A stretch of DNA of 47,563 nt, taken from assembly GCA_023957215.1 (NCBI GenBank), contig JAMLHH010000022.1, positions 1 to 47,563 on the forward strand, written 5' to 3'. A model generated the notes under the pieces. That model worked only from the letters and a program-made list of their open reading frames with translations, was not told the origin of the DNA and searched no databases. Both the position numbers and the translations under genes were made by a program. The first letter of the stretch is position 1. Each line of letters begins with the position of its first letter. The stretch is from Chitinophagales bacterium (lineage in GTDB: Bacteria > Bacteroidota > Bacteroidia > Chitinophagales > JADIYW01). Shown piece by piece: positions 17,593-25,164 of this stretch.

Positions 17593-18236
17593 GTACAAAT
17601 GAATTAAAGTTTTTATTGGCAGATGATCATTTGATTGTAAGACAAGGAATGCAATTTGTCATTGAAGATTTGTATGAAGACACAATATTTTCTCACGTAT
17701 CTAATATGAAACAACTTGTTGATATTTTACAACAAAACATGGTTGATATTTTGATTTTAGATGCACAATTCCCTGATGGAGTCAGCCTTTCAATTATTCC
17801 TGAAATAAAAAGAATACAACCCCAAATCAAGATTTTAATCTTTACTTCTTTCGAAGAAGAAAATTTTTCACTGAAGTTTATAGAAGCCGGCGTGAATGGC
17901 TTTCTAAGCAAACTGAGTGAAGAAGATGAAATCCGAAACGCCATTCAGAGTATGGTAGAAAAAGGTCATTACTTTTCACCTTTGACACAAAAACTCATAG
18001 AACTATCCAAGTACAATCCATTATTAACCAACCCTTTACTACAACTCTCCGAAAGAGAATTGGAAATTGCAAAAATGTATGCCAAAGGATACGGGAATCT
18101 CGAAATAGCCAACGAGCTTTCCCTCAAACAAAATACGGTCAGCACTTTCAAAAAACGCATCTTTGAAAAACTCAATATTAATTCTCTTATCGAGTTAGCT
18201 GATTTGGTAAAGATTCACTCTGACTCTTCCATGTAG
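17589..18236 (+). CDS. NarL/LuxR-type response regulator
   Basis: The protein has 215 residues and starts with GTG inside the kinase stop (GTGA). The receiver domain covers 1-125, with acidic pair Asp12-Asp13, phospho-acceptor Asp58 (DILILDAQFPDG), a Thr in 'ILIFTSFEEE' and the conserved Lys in 'GFLSKLSEED'. A LuxR-type helix-turn-helix follows at about 150-210 (LSERELEIAKMYAKGYGN, EIANELSLKQNTVSTFKKRI). Phosphorylation by the upstream kinase should switch DNA binding. Pairing a HisKA-type kinase with a LuxR-type regulator differs from the more usual HisKA_3 pairing. Targets are unknown; the flanking PKD surface protein and the glycosyltransferase are candidates by position only. Confidence 0.92.
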   Translation: MSTNELKFLLADDHLIVRQGMQFVIEDLYEDTIFSHVSNMKQLVDILQQNMVDILILDAQFPDGVSLSIIPEIKRIQPQIKILIFTSFEEENFSLKFIEAGVNGFLSKLSEEDEIRNAIQSMVEKGHYFSPLTQKLIELSKYNPLLTNPLLQLSERELEIAKMYAKGYGNLEIANELSLKQNTVSTFKKRIFEKLNINSLIELADLVKIHSDSSM

Positions 18237-18249
18237 ATATATATCTACA
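18232..18249. promoter_or_regulatory. Perfect 18-base palindrome over the response regulator stop codon
   Basis: TGTAGATAT is followed directly by its complement ATATCTACA. The TAG stop of the regulator gene lies inside it. No T-run follows on the plus strand, so it is not a standard terminator for this operon. It could be an operator for a dimeric regulator or a small RNA stem. Confidence 0.35.
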
Positions 18250-18328
18250 AAAACATCGAAATACTTCTATACCCAAAATCCGAAAGTGGATTCATCCTTA
18301 CTTTATTTTGCATAAATAATAAAAGAAC

Positions 18329-19711
18329 ATGGAAATCAATTTACACTGTGAAAGAAATGATTCTAAAAAAAGTTCATTTCTCTCATTTTTCAAAAGAAAA
18401 GTCAGAAAGAGAGATTTCAGTATTATCATTGGCACTCAAATATTAATGTTTAGCGCTATCTATGCATTTAATAACTTTCATCCTTACTTCCAAGAACTGC
18501 ATTTTCAAAGGATGCAGACTGCTCCGGGTAGAGTACTGGCTTACTTCTTGTTGACGACACTCATTTTTCAGGTATCTTTCTTGATTTATATCGCTTATTT
18601 ATACATAAAATACAAGCCTATAACATCTGTCACTGACGATGAATTACCTGTTTGTACGATCATCGTTCCTGCTTATAATGAGGGCAAATTAGTATATTCT
18701 ACACTTTTAAGTATTGCACAAAGTGACTATCCTAAAGACAAAATGGAAATTTGGGCAATAGATGATGGCAGTACTGACGACACTTGGTCATGGATTAACA
18801 AGGCTGGGGAAAAGCTAAAAGATAGGGTTATCACATTCCAGCAACCTGAAAATATGGGTAAAAGACAAGCGCTTTACAAAGGATTTTTAGAAGGAAATGG
18901 AGAGGTTTTTATTACAATTGATAGTGACTCCATCGTAGAAAAAAATACTGTCAGAAACTTAGTCAGTCCATTTGTAAAAAGCGAAGATTGTGGAGCAGTA
19001 GCAGGAAATGTGAAAGTCTTGAACAAAAAGCAAGCTATTATTCCTAAGATGTTAAATGTAAGCTTTGTATTTAGTTTTGAATTTATCAGAGCCGCTCAAA
19101 GTTCATTAGGTTTTGTATTGTGTACGCCGGGCGCGCTTTCAGCGTATAGAAGAGAAGCGGTTTTAAACGTAGTAGAAAAATGGATACATCAAAAATTTGC
19201 CGGTAAGATTGCTACCATAGGAGAAGATAGAGCCATGACGAATCTCATCTTAGAACAAGGATATGAAGTAAAGTTTCAAAAAAACGCCAATGTTTTGACC
19301 AATACGCCGATTGGTTTTAAAACTTTGCACAAAATGTTTACACGTTGGGGAAGAAGTAATGTCAGAGAAACTTTAATGATGAATAAGTTTATCTTCAAAA
19401 ACTTTAGAGATGGCAACAAATGGGGCGCACGTTTTATCTATTTTAATCAATGGATAAAAATACTTTTGGCAATTCCATTGGTGACACTGATGTTTTACTT
19501 CCTACTCACACATCCATTATTATACGTGAGTTCAGCATTGACAGGTACATTTATTTTTTCAAGCTTACAAATGCTATTTTTTACAAAACAGTATAATTTC
19601 ACTGAATCATTATGGGCATACCCATACAGTATTTTTTACTTATTTGCATTGTTTTGGATAGCACCTTATGCCATCATGACGGTCAAAAATGGTGGTTGGT
19701 TGACGAGATAG
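18329..19711 (+). CDS. Processive family 2 glycosyltransferase, membrane-bound
   Basis: The protein has 460 residues. Two membrane segments (about 33-50 and 66-92) precede a GT-A catalytic domain: 'TIIVPAYNEGKLVYSTLLSI', 'WAIDDGSTDDTW' (first Asp), 'ITIDSDSIVEKN' (DxD-type metal site), 'TIGEDRAMTNLIL' (catalytic ED) and 'MFTRWGRSNVRET' in place of the usual QxxRW acceptor motif. Three or more C-terminal membrane segments follow. This layout is that of hyaluronan, chitin and poly-N-acetylglucosamine synthases, which polymerise a UDP-sugar and pass the chain through the membrane. The product here cannot be told from sequence. The gene follows the two-component system by 92 bases and may be a monocistronic unit under its control; that is conjecture. 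Confidence 0.88.
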   Translation: MEINLHCERNDSKKSSFLSFFKRKVRKRDFSIIIGTQILMFSAIYAFNNFHPYFQELHFQRMQTAPGRVLAYFLLTTLIFQVSFLIYIAYLYIKYKPITSVTDDELPVCTIIVPAYNEGKLVYSTLLSIAQSDYPKDKMEIWAIDDGSTDDTWSWINKAGEKLKDRVITFQQPENMGKRQALYKGFLEGNGEVFITIDSDSIVEKNTVRNLVSPFVKSEDCGAVAGNVKVLNKKQAIIPKMLNVSFVFSFEFIRAAQSSLGFVLCTPGALSAYRREAVLNVVEKWIHQKFAGKIATIGEDRAMTNLILEQGYEVKFQKNANVLTNTPIGFKTLHKMFTRWGRSNVRETLMMNKFIFKNFRDGNKWGARFIYFNQWIKILLAIPLVTLMFYFLLTHPLLYVSSALTGTFIFSSLQMLFFTKQYNFTESLWAYPYSIFYLFALFWIAPYAIMTVKNGGWLTR

Positions 19712-19768
19712 AATGTAAAGTCGAAGTCATTTATGGATAAAAACAAATGAACTATCACAAACAAGCTT

Positions 19769-19776
19769 TATATTTG
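19769..19776 (+). promoter_or_regulatory. -7 promoter box ahead of the cobalamin riboswitch
   Basis: TATATTTG matches the TAnnTTTG box of the Bacteroidota housekeeping sigma factor exactly. Transcription would begin around 19783, just before the riboswitch fold. No good TTTG was seen at the -33 distance. Confidence 0.5.
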
Positions 19777-19783
19777 TAATAGT

Positions 19784-19950
19784 TCTTTGACCACAATTAG
19801 ATACAGGGTCTCACCACCTGCAAAATATGGAATCAAGTTAAAATCTTGAGCTGTCGTGCAACTGTGATTTCTCTTTGAGAATAAGCCAGATACATATACA
19901 TCTGATTTTGTTCAAGCACCACGAAAAGTGCTTTGACAGTACTTATTACC
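19784..19950 (+). promoter_or_regulatory. Cobalamin riboswitch
   Basis: The segment contains the conserved parts of the class I cobalamin aptamer in order: a GG-AATC...AAAATC pair around 19829-19845, 'GAGCTGTCGTGCAACTGTGA' (the B12-box-like core, normally GCTG-CCCGCAACTGTGA) and 'GAGAATAAGCCAGATACAT', matching the GAG...GCCAGA-AC end of the aptamer. A hairpin AAGCAC-(8 nt)-GTGCTT at about 19914-19933 and a pyrimidine-rich run before the ATG at 20009 could form the expression platform. By family knowledge it represses downstream genes when adenosyl- or other cobalamin is plentiful, which ties the next two genes to B12 or cobalt homeostasis. Confidence 0.85.
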
Positions 19951-20008
19951 TCATTCCATACGTATAGTCATTTCACTTTTCAATTTTTTGATTTAAAAGC
20001 TAAAAGAA

Positions 20009-20563
20009 ATGACAGAAAAAATTTCACTCCGATTTACAGTTTTGACAGGCTTAATCTTGGCTTGTGCATTCAGCCGTATGATTCCACATTTTCCAAACTT
20101 TTCACCACTTGGAGCGATAGGTTTGTTTGGAGTAGCTTCTTTTGCAAAGAAATGGCAAGCCTTCTTAATCCCCATTGTAGCGACGTGGCTCAGCGACCTA
20201 TTTATCAACAATATTATTTACGCACAATATTTCGAAGGATTTGCATGGTTTTATTCGGGATTTTATTGGCAATATCTCAGCTATTTGCTCATTATAATTG
20301 CGGGAGTCTTTATTTTCAAGAAAGTTAATACACAAAGAGTACTAAGTGCATCACTTGTAGCTTCTCTTATCTTTTTCATAGTTTCTAACTTTGGAGTGTG
20401 GGCAGGTGGTTTACTGTATCCAAAAACCATGGAAGGTCTCGTAGCATGTTATGTTGCAGCTCTTCCTTATCTACAAGGTACTTTCATGGGAGATTTATTT
20501 TATACGACAGTGTTAATCGGTGGATTTGCTCTTTTACAAAACAGATATCCTATTTTACGTTGA
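20009..20563 (+). CDS. DUF6580 membrane protein, putative B12-related transporter
   Basis: The protein has 184 residues and about five to six membrane segments. It has a conserved early motif 'SRMIPHFPNFSPLGAIGLFG' and later 'SNFGVWAGGLLYPKTMEGL' and 'PYLQGTFMGDLFYTTVLIGG', which I recognise as the DUF6580 family of putative transport proteins. Its size and glycine-rich helices resemble the substrate-binding (S) subunits of ECF transporters. A cobalamin riboswitch lies directly upstream, so a role in cobalamin, precursor or cobalt uptake is the best guess; the substrate is not proven. It overlaps the next gene by four bases. Confidence 0.8.
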   Translation: MTEKISLRFTVLTGLILACAFSRMIPHFPNFSPLGAIGLFGVASFAKKWQAFLIPIVATWLSDLFINNIIYAQYFEGFAWFYSGFYWQYLSYLLIIIAGVFIFKKVNTQRVLSASLVASLIFFIVSNFGVWAGGLLYPKTMEGLVACYVAALPYLQGTFMGDLFYTTVLIGGFALLQNRYPILR

Positions 20564-20919
20564 GCATCGAAACTAAAATCTGTGAAAGATGCTCAAAATC
20601 TTTTGAGTGTAACACTGATAACATCAATGCATGCCAATGCAACATCTCTTTAACTCAAGAGACAAGCGCTTTTTTGTCTAAAACAAAATACGATTGCCTT
20701 TGTGCAGACTGTCTCAACTATTACAACGAACTCATTCAAAAATCAAAACTTTATACTTCCCCGACTAAAAAAGGTAAATATATCGAAGATGTACACTATT
20801 ACATAGACCAAGGGAAATGGGTGTTTACGGACCTATATCATTTACAAAAAGGATATTGTTGTCAAAATGGATGCAGACACTGCGTATATGGATTTACAAA
20901 ACAAATTTTCAATCAATAA
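20560..20919 (+). CDS. Fused cysteine-rich CWC / DUF5522 protein
   Basis: The frame is open far upstream, but the homologous part begins at TTG 20560, which overlaps the stop of the DUF6580 gene (TTGA), giving about 119 residues. Residues ~4-55 form a cysteine-rich CWC domain: CxxC in 'ICERCSKSFEC', then 'CQC' and 'CLCADCLNYY'. Residues ~75-115 form a DUF5522 domain: 'DVHYYIDQGKWVFTDLYHL', then 'GYCCQNGCRHCVYGF', where the usual CPYG is CVYG. Both parts look like small metal-binding (Zn or Fe) modules. In related genomes I recall them as separate small proteins; here they share one frame. Operon position behind the riboswitch suggests a B12- or cobalt-linked role, with no biochemical function known to me. 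Confidence 0.75.
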   Translation: MSIETKICERCSKSFECNTDNINACQCNISLTQETSAFLSKTKYDCLCADCLNYYNELIQKSKLYTSPTKKGKYIEDVHYYIDQGKWVFTDLYHLQKGYCCQNGCRHCVYGFTKQIFNQ

Positions 20920-21049
20920 ACATGGAAGAACAACTTCAAAACAAGATAAATTTCAAAACATCTTCAAAATTCCGGTAGAACATCAAGAAGCTTTTGTTTT
21001 TAAATTAGGAGAGGAAAAATATTTGGATAAAATCATTCAAACAAGATAG
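20867..21049 (+). CDS. Possible small protein after the CWC/DUF5522 gene
   Basis: The frame of 60 codons ends in 'FKIPVEHQEAFVFKLGEEKYLDKIIQ', which reads like a real amphipathic protein segment, but its first half overlaps the previous gene. A second short frame starts with ATG 20922 directly after that gene's stop and ends after 18 residues at a TAG near 20978. The two may be halves of one small gene separated by a frameshift near 20970. I do not recognise a family. Confidence 0.25.
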   Translation: MDADTAYMDLQNKFSINKHGRTTSKQDKFQNIFKIPVEHQEAFVFKLGEEKYLDKIIQTR

Positions 21050-21153
21050 TGATGATACGAAATGTAAACTTTTTGTAGTGAATGAGAGTTTTTCTTCTAA
21101 TTAAAGTTTTTAACTCTATTGCTCAAGCTGAATTTATTAACTTTACTTTTTAG

Positions 21154-23124
21154 ATGATTTCTCCAGAAACCATAGCCAAGATAATGGATACCGTCCGTAT
21201 TGACGAAGTAGTAGGAGATTTTGTCAATTTAAAACGTGCCGGAGCTAATCTCAAAGGGCTTTGTCCTTTTCACAATGAAAAGACACCTTCCTTTTTAGTC
21301 TCACCGGCAAAAAATATTTACAAGTGTTTCGGTTGTGGTGAAGCCGGAGATTCTGTCAAGTTTGTCATGGAGCATGAGAAGATGAACTATCCGGAAGCTC
21401 TAAGATATCTGGCCGAAAAATATGGTATCGAAATAGAAGAAACACGAGAAGAACTTTCACCCGAACAAAAAGCAAATCAATCTTTTAAAGACAGCTTATT
21501 TATCGTGATGAAATATGCTGCCGGCTATTATCAAGAACAACTGACAAATACCGACGAAGGTAAATCTGTGGGTCTCTCTTATTTCAAACACAGAGGTTTT
21601 TTACAAAAAACGATAGATGATTTTCAATTGGGATATGCACCGGAAGGCTTTACCAAGTTTTCACAAGATGCCATCCAAGCAGGCTATCAAAAAGAAGTTT
21701 TAGAAGGTGCGGGATTGGTCAGATTGCGCGATGACGGTAGTCCTTATGACTTCTTTCGTGGCAGAGTGATGTTTCCCATTCATAACTTGAGCGGAAAGGT
21801 GGTGGCTTTCGGCGGTCGTATTATGACCAATGATAAAAAGCAAGCTAAATATATCAATACACCTGAGACAGAAATTTATACCAAAGGGAAATTGGTATAC
21901 GGTATCTATCAGGCTAAAAATGAAATCAGACGTGAAGATGCTTGTATTCTGGTCGAAGGTTATACAGATGTTTTGAGTTTATACCAAGCCGGTATTCACA
22001 ACGTGGTGGCCAGCTCAGGAACGGCCTTGACACCCGAACAAGTCAGACTGATCAGTCGATACTCGAAAAATGCAATCTTACTTTATGATGGCGATCAAGC
22101 AGGAATAAAAGCAGCATTGAGAGGAGTAGATATCATGCTCGATTTGGATATGGATGTTAAAATTGTCGTCCTACCCGAAGAGGAAGATCCGGATTCTTTT
22201 GTGAGAAAAAATGGTAGTGATTACACCACGAATTATATTCAAGAAAACAAAAAAGATTTTATCTTTTTTAAAGCGGATATCTTGCTGAAAGATGCCCAAA
22301 ACGACCCTGTAAAAAAATCTGAAGTAGTCAGGGATATTGTAGAAAGTATCGCTTTTGTCAATGACAATATCAAACGCACTTTTTACCTGAAAGAATGTAG
22401 CAGACTTACCGAACTACCGGAAAATGTCTTGATACAAGAGCTGAATAAAGCTGTACTTAGAAAGTTAAAACAGCAGGAAAGAATCAGTGAGACCAATATC
22501 AGAGAGACTGAGAATTTAGTACAGCAACAAAGCAGAATTAAAAACGAGCAGGATAAAATTTCTTCTAATAAAAAGTCTGAAATCAGATTTCAAGAACGTG
22601 AAATCTTGAGAGTCATCTTAATGCACGGTCACAAAGATTGGGTAGCAGAGATGAATGAATCTGATTCAGCCCGGTTAAAAGTAATAGATTACATTTTCAG
22701 TCAAATCAAAGGAACTGTCTTTGATGAACCTCTCTATCAAAACCTTTGGACCATGATTATACAGGAATATGAAAACGGGGTAGAAATAGAACAACTTCAA
22801 GATGAAAATTATTACGAAGAACAAGAAATTAGAAGCTTTATCATCAGTAATAAAATCTCTCCTTACGAACTCAGTCCACATTGGGAAACCGACCACCGTA
22901 TTATTGTAAAAACCTTAGATGATGTTTGGGAAAATGATGTCATTTCTGCCATCAACAGATATATTCTAAACAAAATAAAAATCGAATTAAAAAAAATTGA
23001 TGAAGAGATAAAAAAATTAGATGAAGAGGAGACCGAAAAATTGTTTCATCTACTGCAAGTCAAAATGGATTTACAAGATCCGAAAAAGACTGTTGCCGAA
23101 AAGTTCGGAACGATTATTTACTAA
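21154..23124 (+). CDS. dnaG: DNA primase DnaG
   Basis: This 656-residue protein makes the RNA primers for replication forks. The N-terminal zinc ribbon has Cys37, His40, Cys58 and Cys61 (LCPFHNEKTPSF, YKCFGCGEAGD). The primase core follows at about 130-250 (YFKHRGF, RGRVMFPIHNLSGKVVAFGGR). The TOPRIM domain shows 'ILVEGYTDVLSLYQAGI', 'ASSGTALT' and the acidic 'LLYDGDQAGIKAALRG', then 'EEEDPDSFVRKNG'. The C-terminal ~200 residues are a helical helicase-binding region. Length and order are normal for Bacteroidota. It is not obviously in an operon: 104 bases separate it from the preceding small frames and 37 from the next gene. Confidence 0.97.
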   Translation: MISPETIAKIMDTVRIDEVVGDFVNLKRAGANLKGLCPFHNEKTPSFLVSPAKNIYKCFGCGEAGDSVKFVMEHEKMNYPEALRYLAEKYGIEIEETREELSPEQKANQSFKDSLFIVMKYAAGYYQEQLTNTDEGKSVGLSYFKHRGFLQKTIDDFQLGYAPEGFTKFSQDAIQAGYQKEVLEGAGLVRLRDDGSPYDFFRGRVMFPIHNLSGKVVAFGGRIMTNDKKQAKYINTPETEIYTKGKLVYGIYQAKNEIRREDACILVEGYTDVLSLYQAGIHNVVASSGTALTPEQVRLISRYSKNAILLYDGDQAGIKAALRGVDIMLDLDMDVKIVVLPEEEDPDSFVRKNGSDYTTNYIQENKKDFIFFKADILLKDAQNDPVKKSEVVRDIVESIAFVNDNIKRTFYLKECSRLTELPENVLIQELNKAVLRKLKQQERISETNIRETENLVQQQSRIKNEQDKISSNKKSEIRFQEREILRVILMHGHKDWVAEMNESDSARLKVIDYIFSQIKGTVFDEPLYQNLWTMIIQEYENGVEIEQLQDENYYEEQEIRSFIISNKISPYELSPHWETDHRIIVKTLDDVWENDVISAINRYILNKIKIELKKIDEEIKKLDEEETEKLFHLLQVKMDLQDPKKTVAEKFGTIIY

Positions 23125-23161
23125 GCTTCACTTGTTATAATTAAGACATAAGTAAAAGCGG

Positions 23162-24079
23162 ATGAGTATATATGCTGGCATATCCCAAAAACTGACTTCT
23201 ATTGTCCAAAGATTTATCTTTAGCAATATCTACATTTCATTAGGAGCGCTCTGCTTTGCAATTGTCAATACGATTTTATTAGATATACATACTACTGAAA
23301 TTATTCCTATCTATATCATTATTTTCTGCTGCACACTTTTTATTTATCAGTTTAGCAGATGGATATTTTTTAGAAATTTGACACAGACACTCAGCAAAGA
23401 CAAGTTGTATTACTGGATGGAAAGTCACGGGCAAATTATTGTTCCATCTATGATTATCAGTATTGTAGTGTGTATGATTTTGAGTTTTTGGATTTCCAAA
23501 GCTGCATTAGAACATCTATTTCTTTTGGGCTGTATATCATTCTTATACAACATAAAAGTACCTATCGGCAATAAATCTTACTTTACTTTAAGGGAAATTC
23601 CTTTTGCAAAAATTTTTCAAATTGCCTTGGTTTGGGCAACGATGGCAGTTATTCTACCATGGGTAGAAGTACACGGCTGGAACTTTAATATCGATGTTAT
23701 TTCACTATTTGCCATACAGTTTTTATTCATTTTCATCATCACATTACCTTTTGATATTAACGATGTGGAAGTTGATAAAGAGACCGGTGTAAAAACAATA
23801 CCTATTGTCATCGGAAAACGGAAGTCAAAAGTTTTACTAAGTGTTTTGTCACTGGCTTATCTTTTGGCTCTCTATGTATGGATGGATAAAAATTCAGACT
23901 TACACTCTCAAAATTTCCTATTTTTCATAGGAATATCCATTTTGATTTTTAGCCTGCTTTATAAAACCATTTTAAGAAGCGGAAGGGTAGAAAAATGGAA
24001 AATTATGCTTTGGTATGACGGCTCACTGATTTTGTATTTTTTGATTTGGAGCCTAAGTCAACTCTATACTTTTGTATAA
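23162..24079 (+). CDS. UbiA-like membrane protein
   Basis: The protein has 305 residues and about eight to nine membrane segments. The second aspartate motif of UbiA prenyltransferases is clear ('FDINDVEVDKETGVKTIPIV', then 'GKRKSK'). The first motif, normally N-D-x-x-D-x-x-x-D in the loop after the second helix, is not present; the equivalent place reads 'YQFSRWIFF'. UbiA enzymes join a prenyl chain to an aromatic or other acceptor using Mg bridged by both motifs, so either this family binds its substrate differently or it is not a standard prenyltransferase. No quinone biosynthesis genes are adjacent. It converges on the next lipoprotein gene with an 8-base gap. Confidence 0.75.
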   Translation: MSIYAGISQKLTSIVQRFIFSNIYISLGALCFAIVNTILLDIHTTEIIPIYIIIFCCTLFIYQFSRWIFFRNLTQTLSKDKLYYWMESHGQIIVPSMIISIVVCMILSFWISKAALEHLFLLGCISFLYNIKVPIGNKSYFTLREIPFAKIFQIALVWATMAVILPWVEVHGWNFNIDVISLFAIQFLFIFIITLPFDINDVEVDKETGVKTIPIVIGKRKSKVLLSVLSLAYLLALYVWMDKNSDLHSQNFLFFIGISILIFSLLYKTILRSGRVEKWKIMLWYDGSLILYFLIWSLSQLYTFV

Positions 24080-24087
24080 AAGGTCGA

Positions 24088-25092
24088 TTAATAATCCCAC
24101 ACGTTGACTTTCTCTTGGACATATTGCGTACCATTCCAGACCTGAATATCGATATATCCCACCCCTGCCAAACTGACCAAACCTTTAATGGCTTCTGTAT
24201 CATCTTTCAGAGTCTCATAGTCAATCTTAAACTCTTTTAGTTGTTTCCATTGATTATTTTTAAATGCATAAATCGTCGCCTTACCACCTTCTTCGGTATT
24301 TTTCAGCACTGTAAAATCTTCTGCACCATCACCATCCAAATCTCTCTCGTTAAATACAATAATCGGAGATGTAGAAGAAATCTCTAAAGGCGGCAATTTA
24401 TCGTTTGTAAAGAATAGACTACTGACACAGTGTGTACATCCCTGATTTTCATCTTGAAAGACAAACAGTGTATCAACTCCTACTCCGGTAAAATTACCCT
24501 TTACCAATTCTTGTGAAGGACTATACATACCACTTATCATCATTAGAGAATCTTTCATCCTCCTCTTAAATTTATCAGTCTCTTCATCACTTTCTGCCAC
24601 AATTATCCAATGATTGGGGCTTAATTTTTTAAATACAATGTATGAGGGGATCGGCATAGTAGCCTGACCGACAGTTGCAAATTTTGTAAATTCTACTTTA
24701 TACTCATCATTACCTTGCTTCTTAAAATTCAAACTCCCTATTATCTTCTGATGATAAGTAGGATACTTGCCAAAGACTTTTCGTTTGATGGAAAGTGCTT
24801 CCTGTTTACTCTTATTTTCACCATAAAAGAAAAAGTTATCACCATATAGATCTCCTAATTGGTCAATATACTTGGGACTGTGTGCTCCGTTCCAGATTTT
24901 CAACAGATGTTTGATTTGCATGGTATCATTCATCTTATCAAAAGGCAAAGTTTCACCCAAGTTTTCTTTAATAAGTTCTGCCGTTTCATCCACAATACCA
25001 TCATTTTCTTGTTGGCGGTGGCGGCAACCAAGAAGTAAAGTCATTGAAAACAATGACAATAAAAACATTTTGACTAATTTGTCTGCTTTCAT
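24088..25092 (-). CDS. Lipoprotein of unknown function
   Basis: The protein has 334 residues from ATG 25092, which places a short basic end before the hydrophobic stretch; an ATG at 25101 adds three residues. The lipobox is LLLGC (Cys23). Residues ~60-150 resemble a small alpha/beta domain with 'LLKIWNGAHSPKYIDQLGDLYGDNFFFYG', as in SnoaL/NTF2-like folds (resemblance only). Residues ~180-300 contain beta-propeller or FG-GAP-like text, 'FNERDLDGDGAEDFTVLKN', with an Asp-rich probable Ca site. Its role is unknown. Its 5' end is divergent from the M61 peptidase gene with a short shared regulatory region. Confidence 0.8.
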   Translation of the reverse strand: MKADKLVKMFLLSLFSMTLLLGCRHRQQENDGIVDETAELIKENLGETLPFDKMNDTMQIKHLLKIWNGAHSPKYIDQLGDLYGDNFFFYGENKSKQEALSIKRKVFGKYPTYHQKIIGSLNFKKQGNDEYKVEFTKFATVGQATMPIPSYIVFKKLSPNHWIIVAESDEETDKFKRRMKDSLMMISGMYSPSQELVKGNFTGVGVDTLFVFQDENQGCTHCVSSLFFTNDKLPPLEISSTSPIIVFNERDLDGDGAEDFTVLKNTEEGGKATIYAFKNNQWKQLKEFKIDYETLKDDTEAIKGLVSLAGVGYIDIQVWNGTQYVQEKVNVWDY

Positions 25093-25164
25093 TTGAAACA
25101 AATATATAGTTTATTTAATTATCAAAATCCATTCCTTAACTTTAATAAGATACCAATAGTAAAA

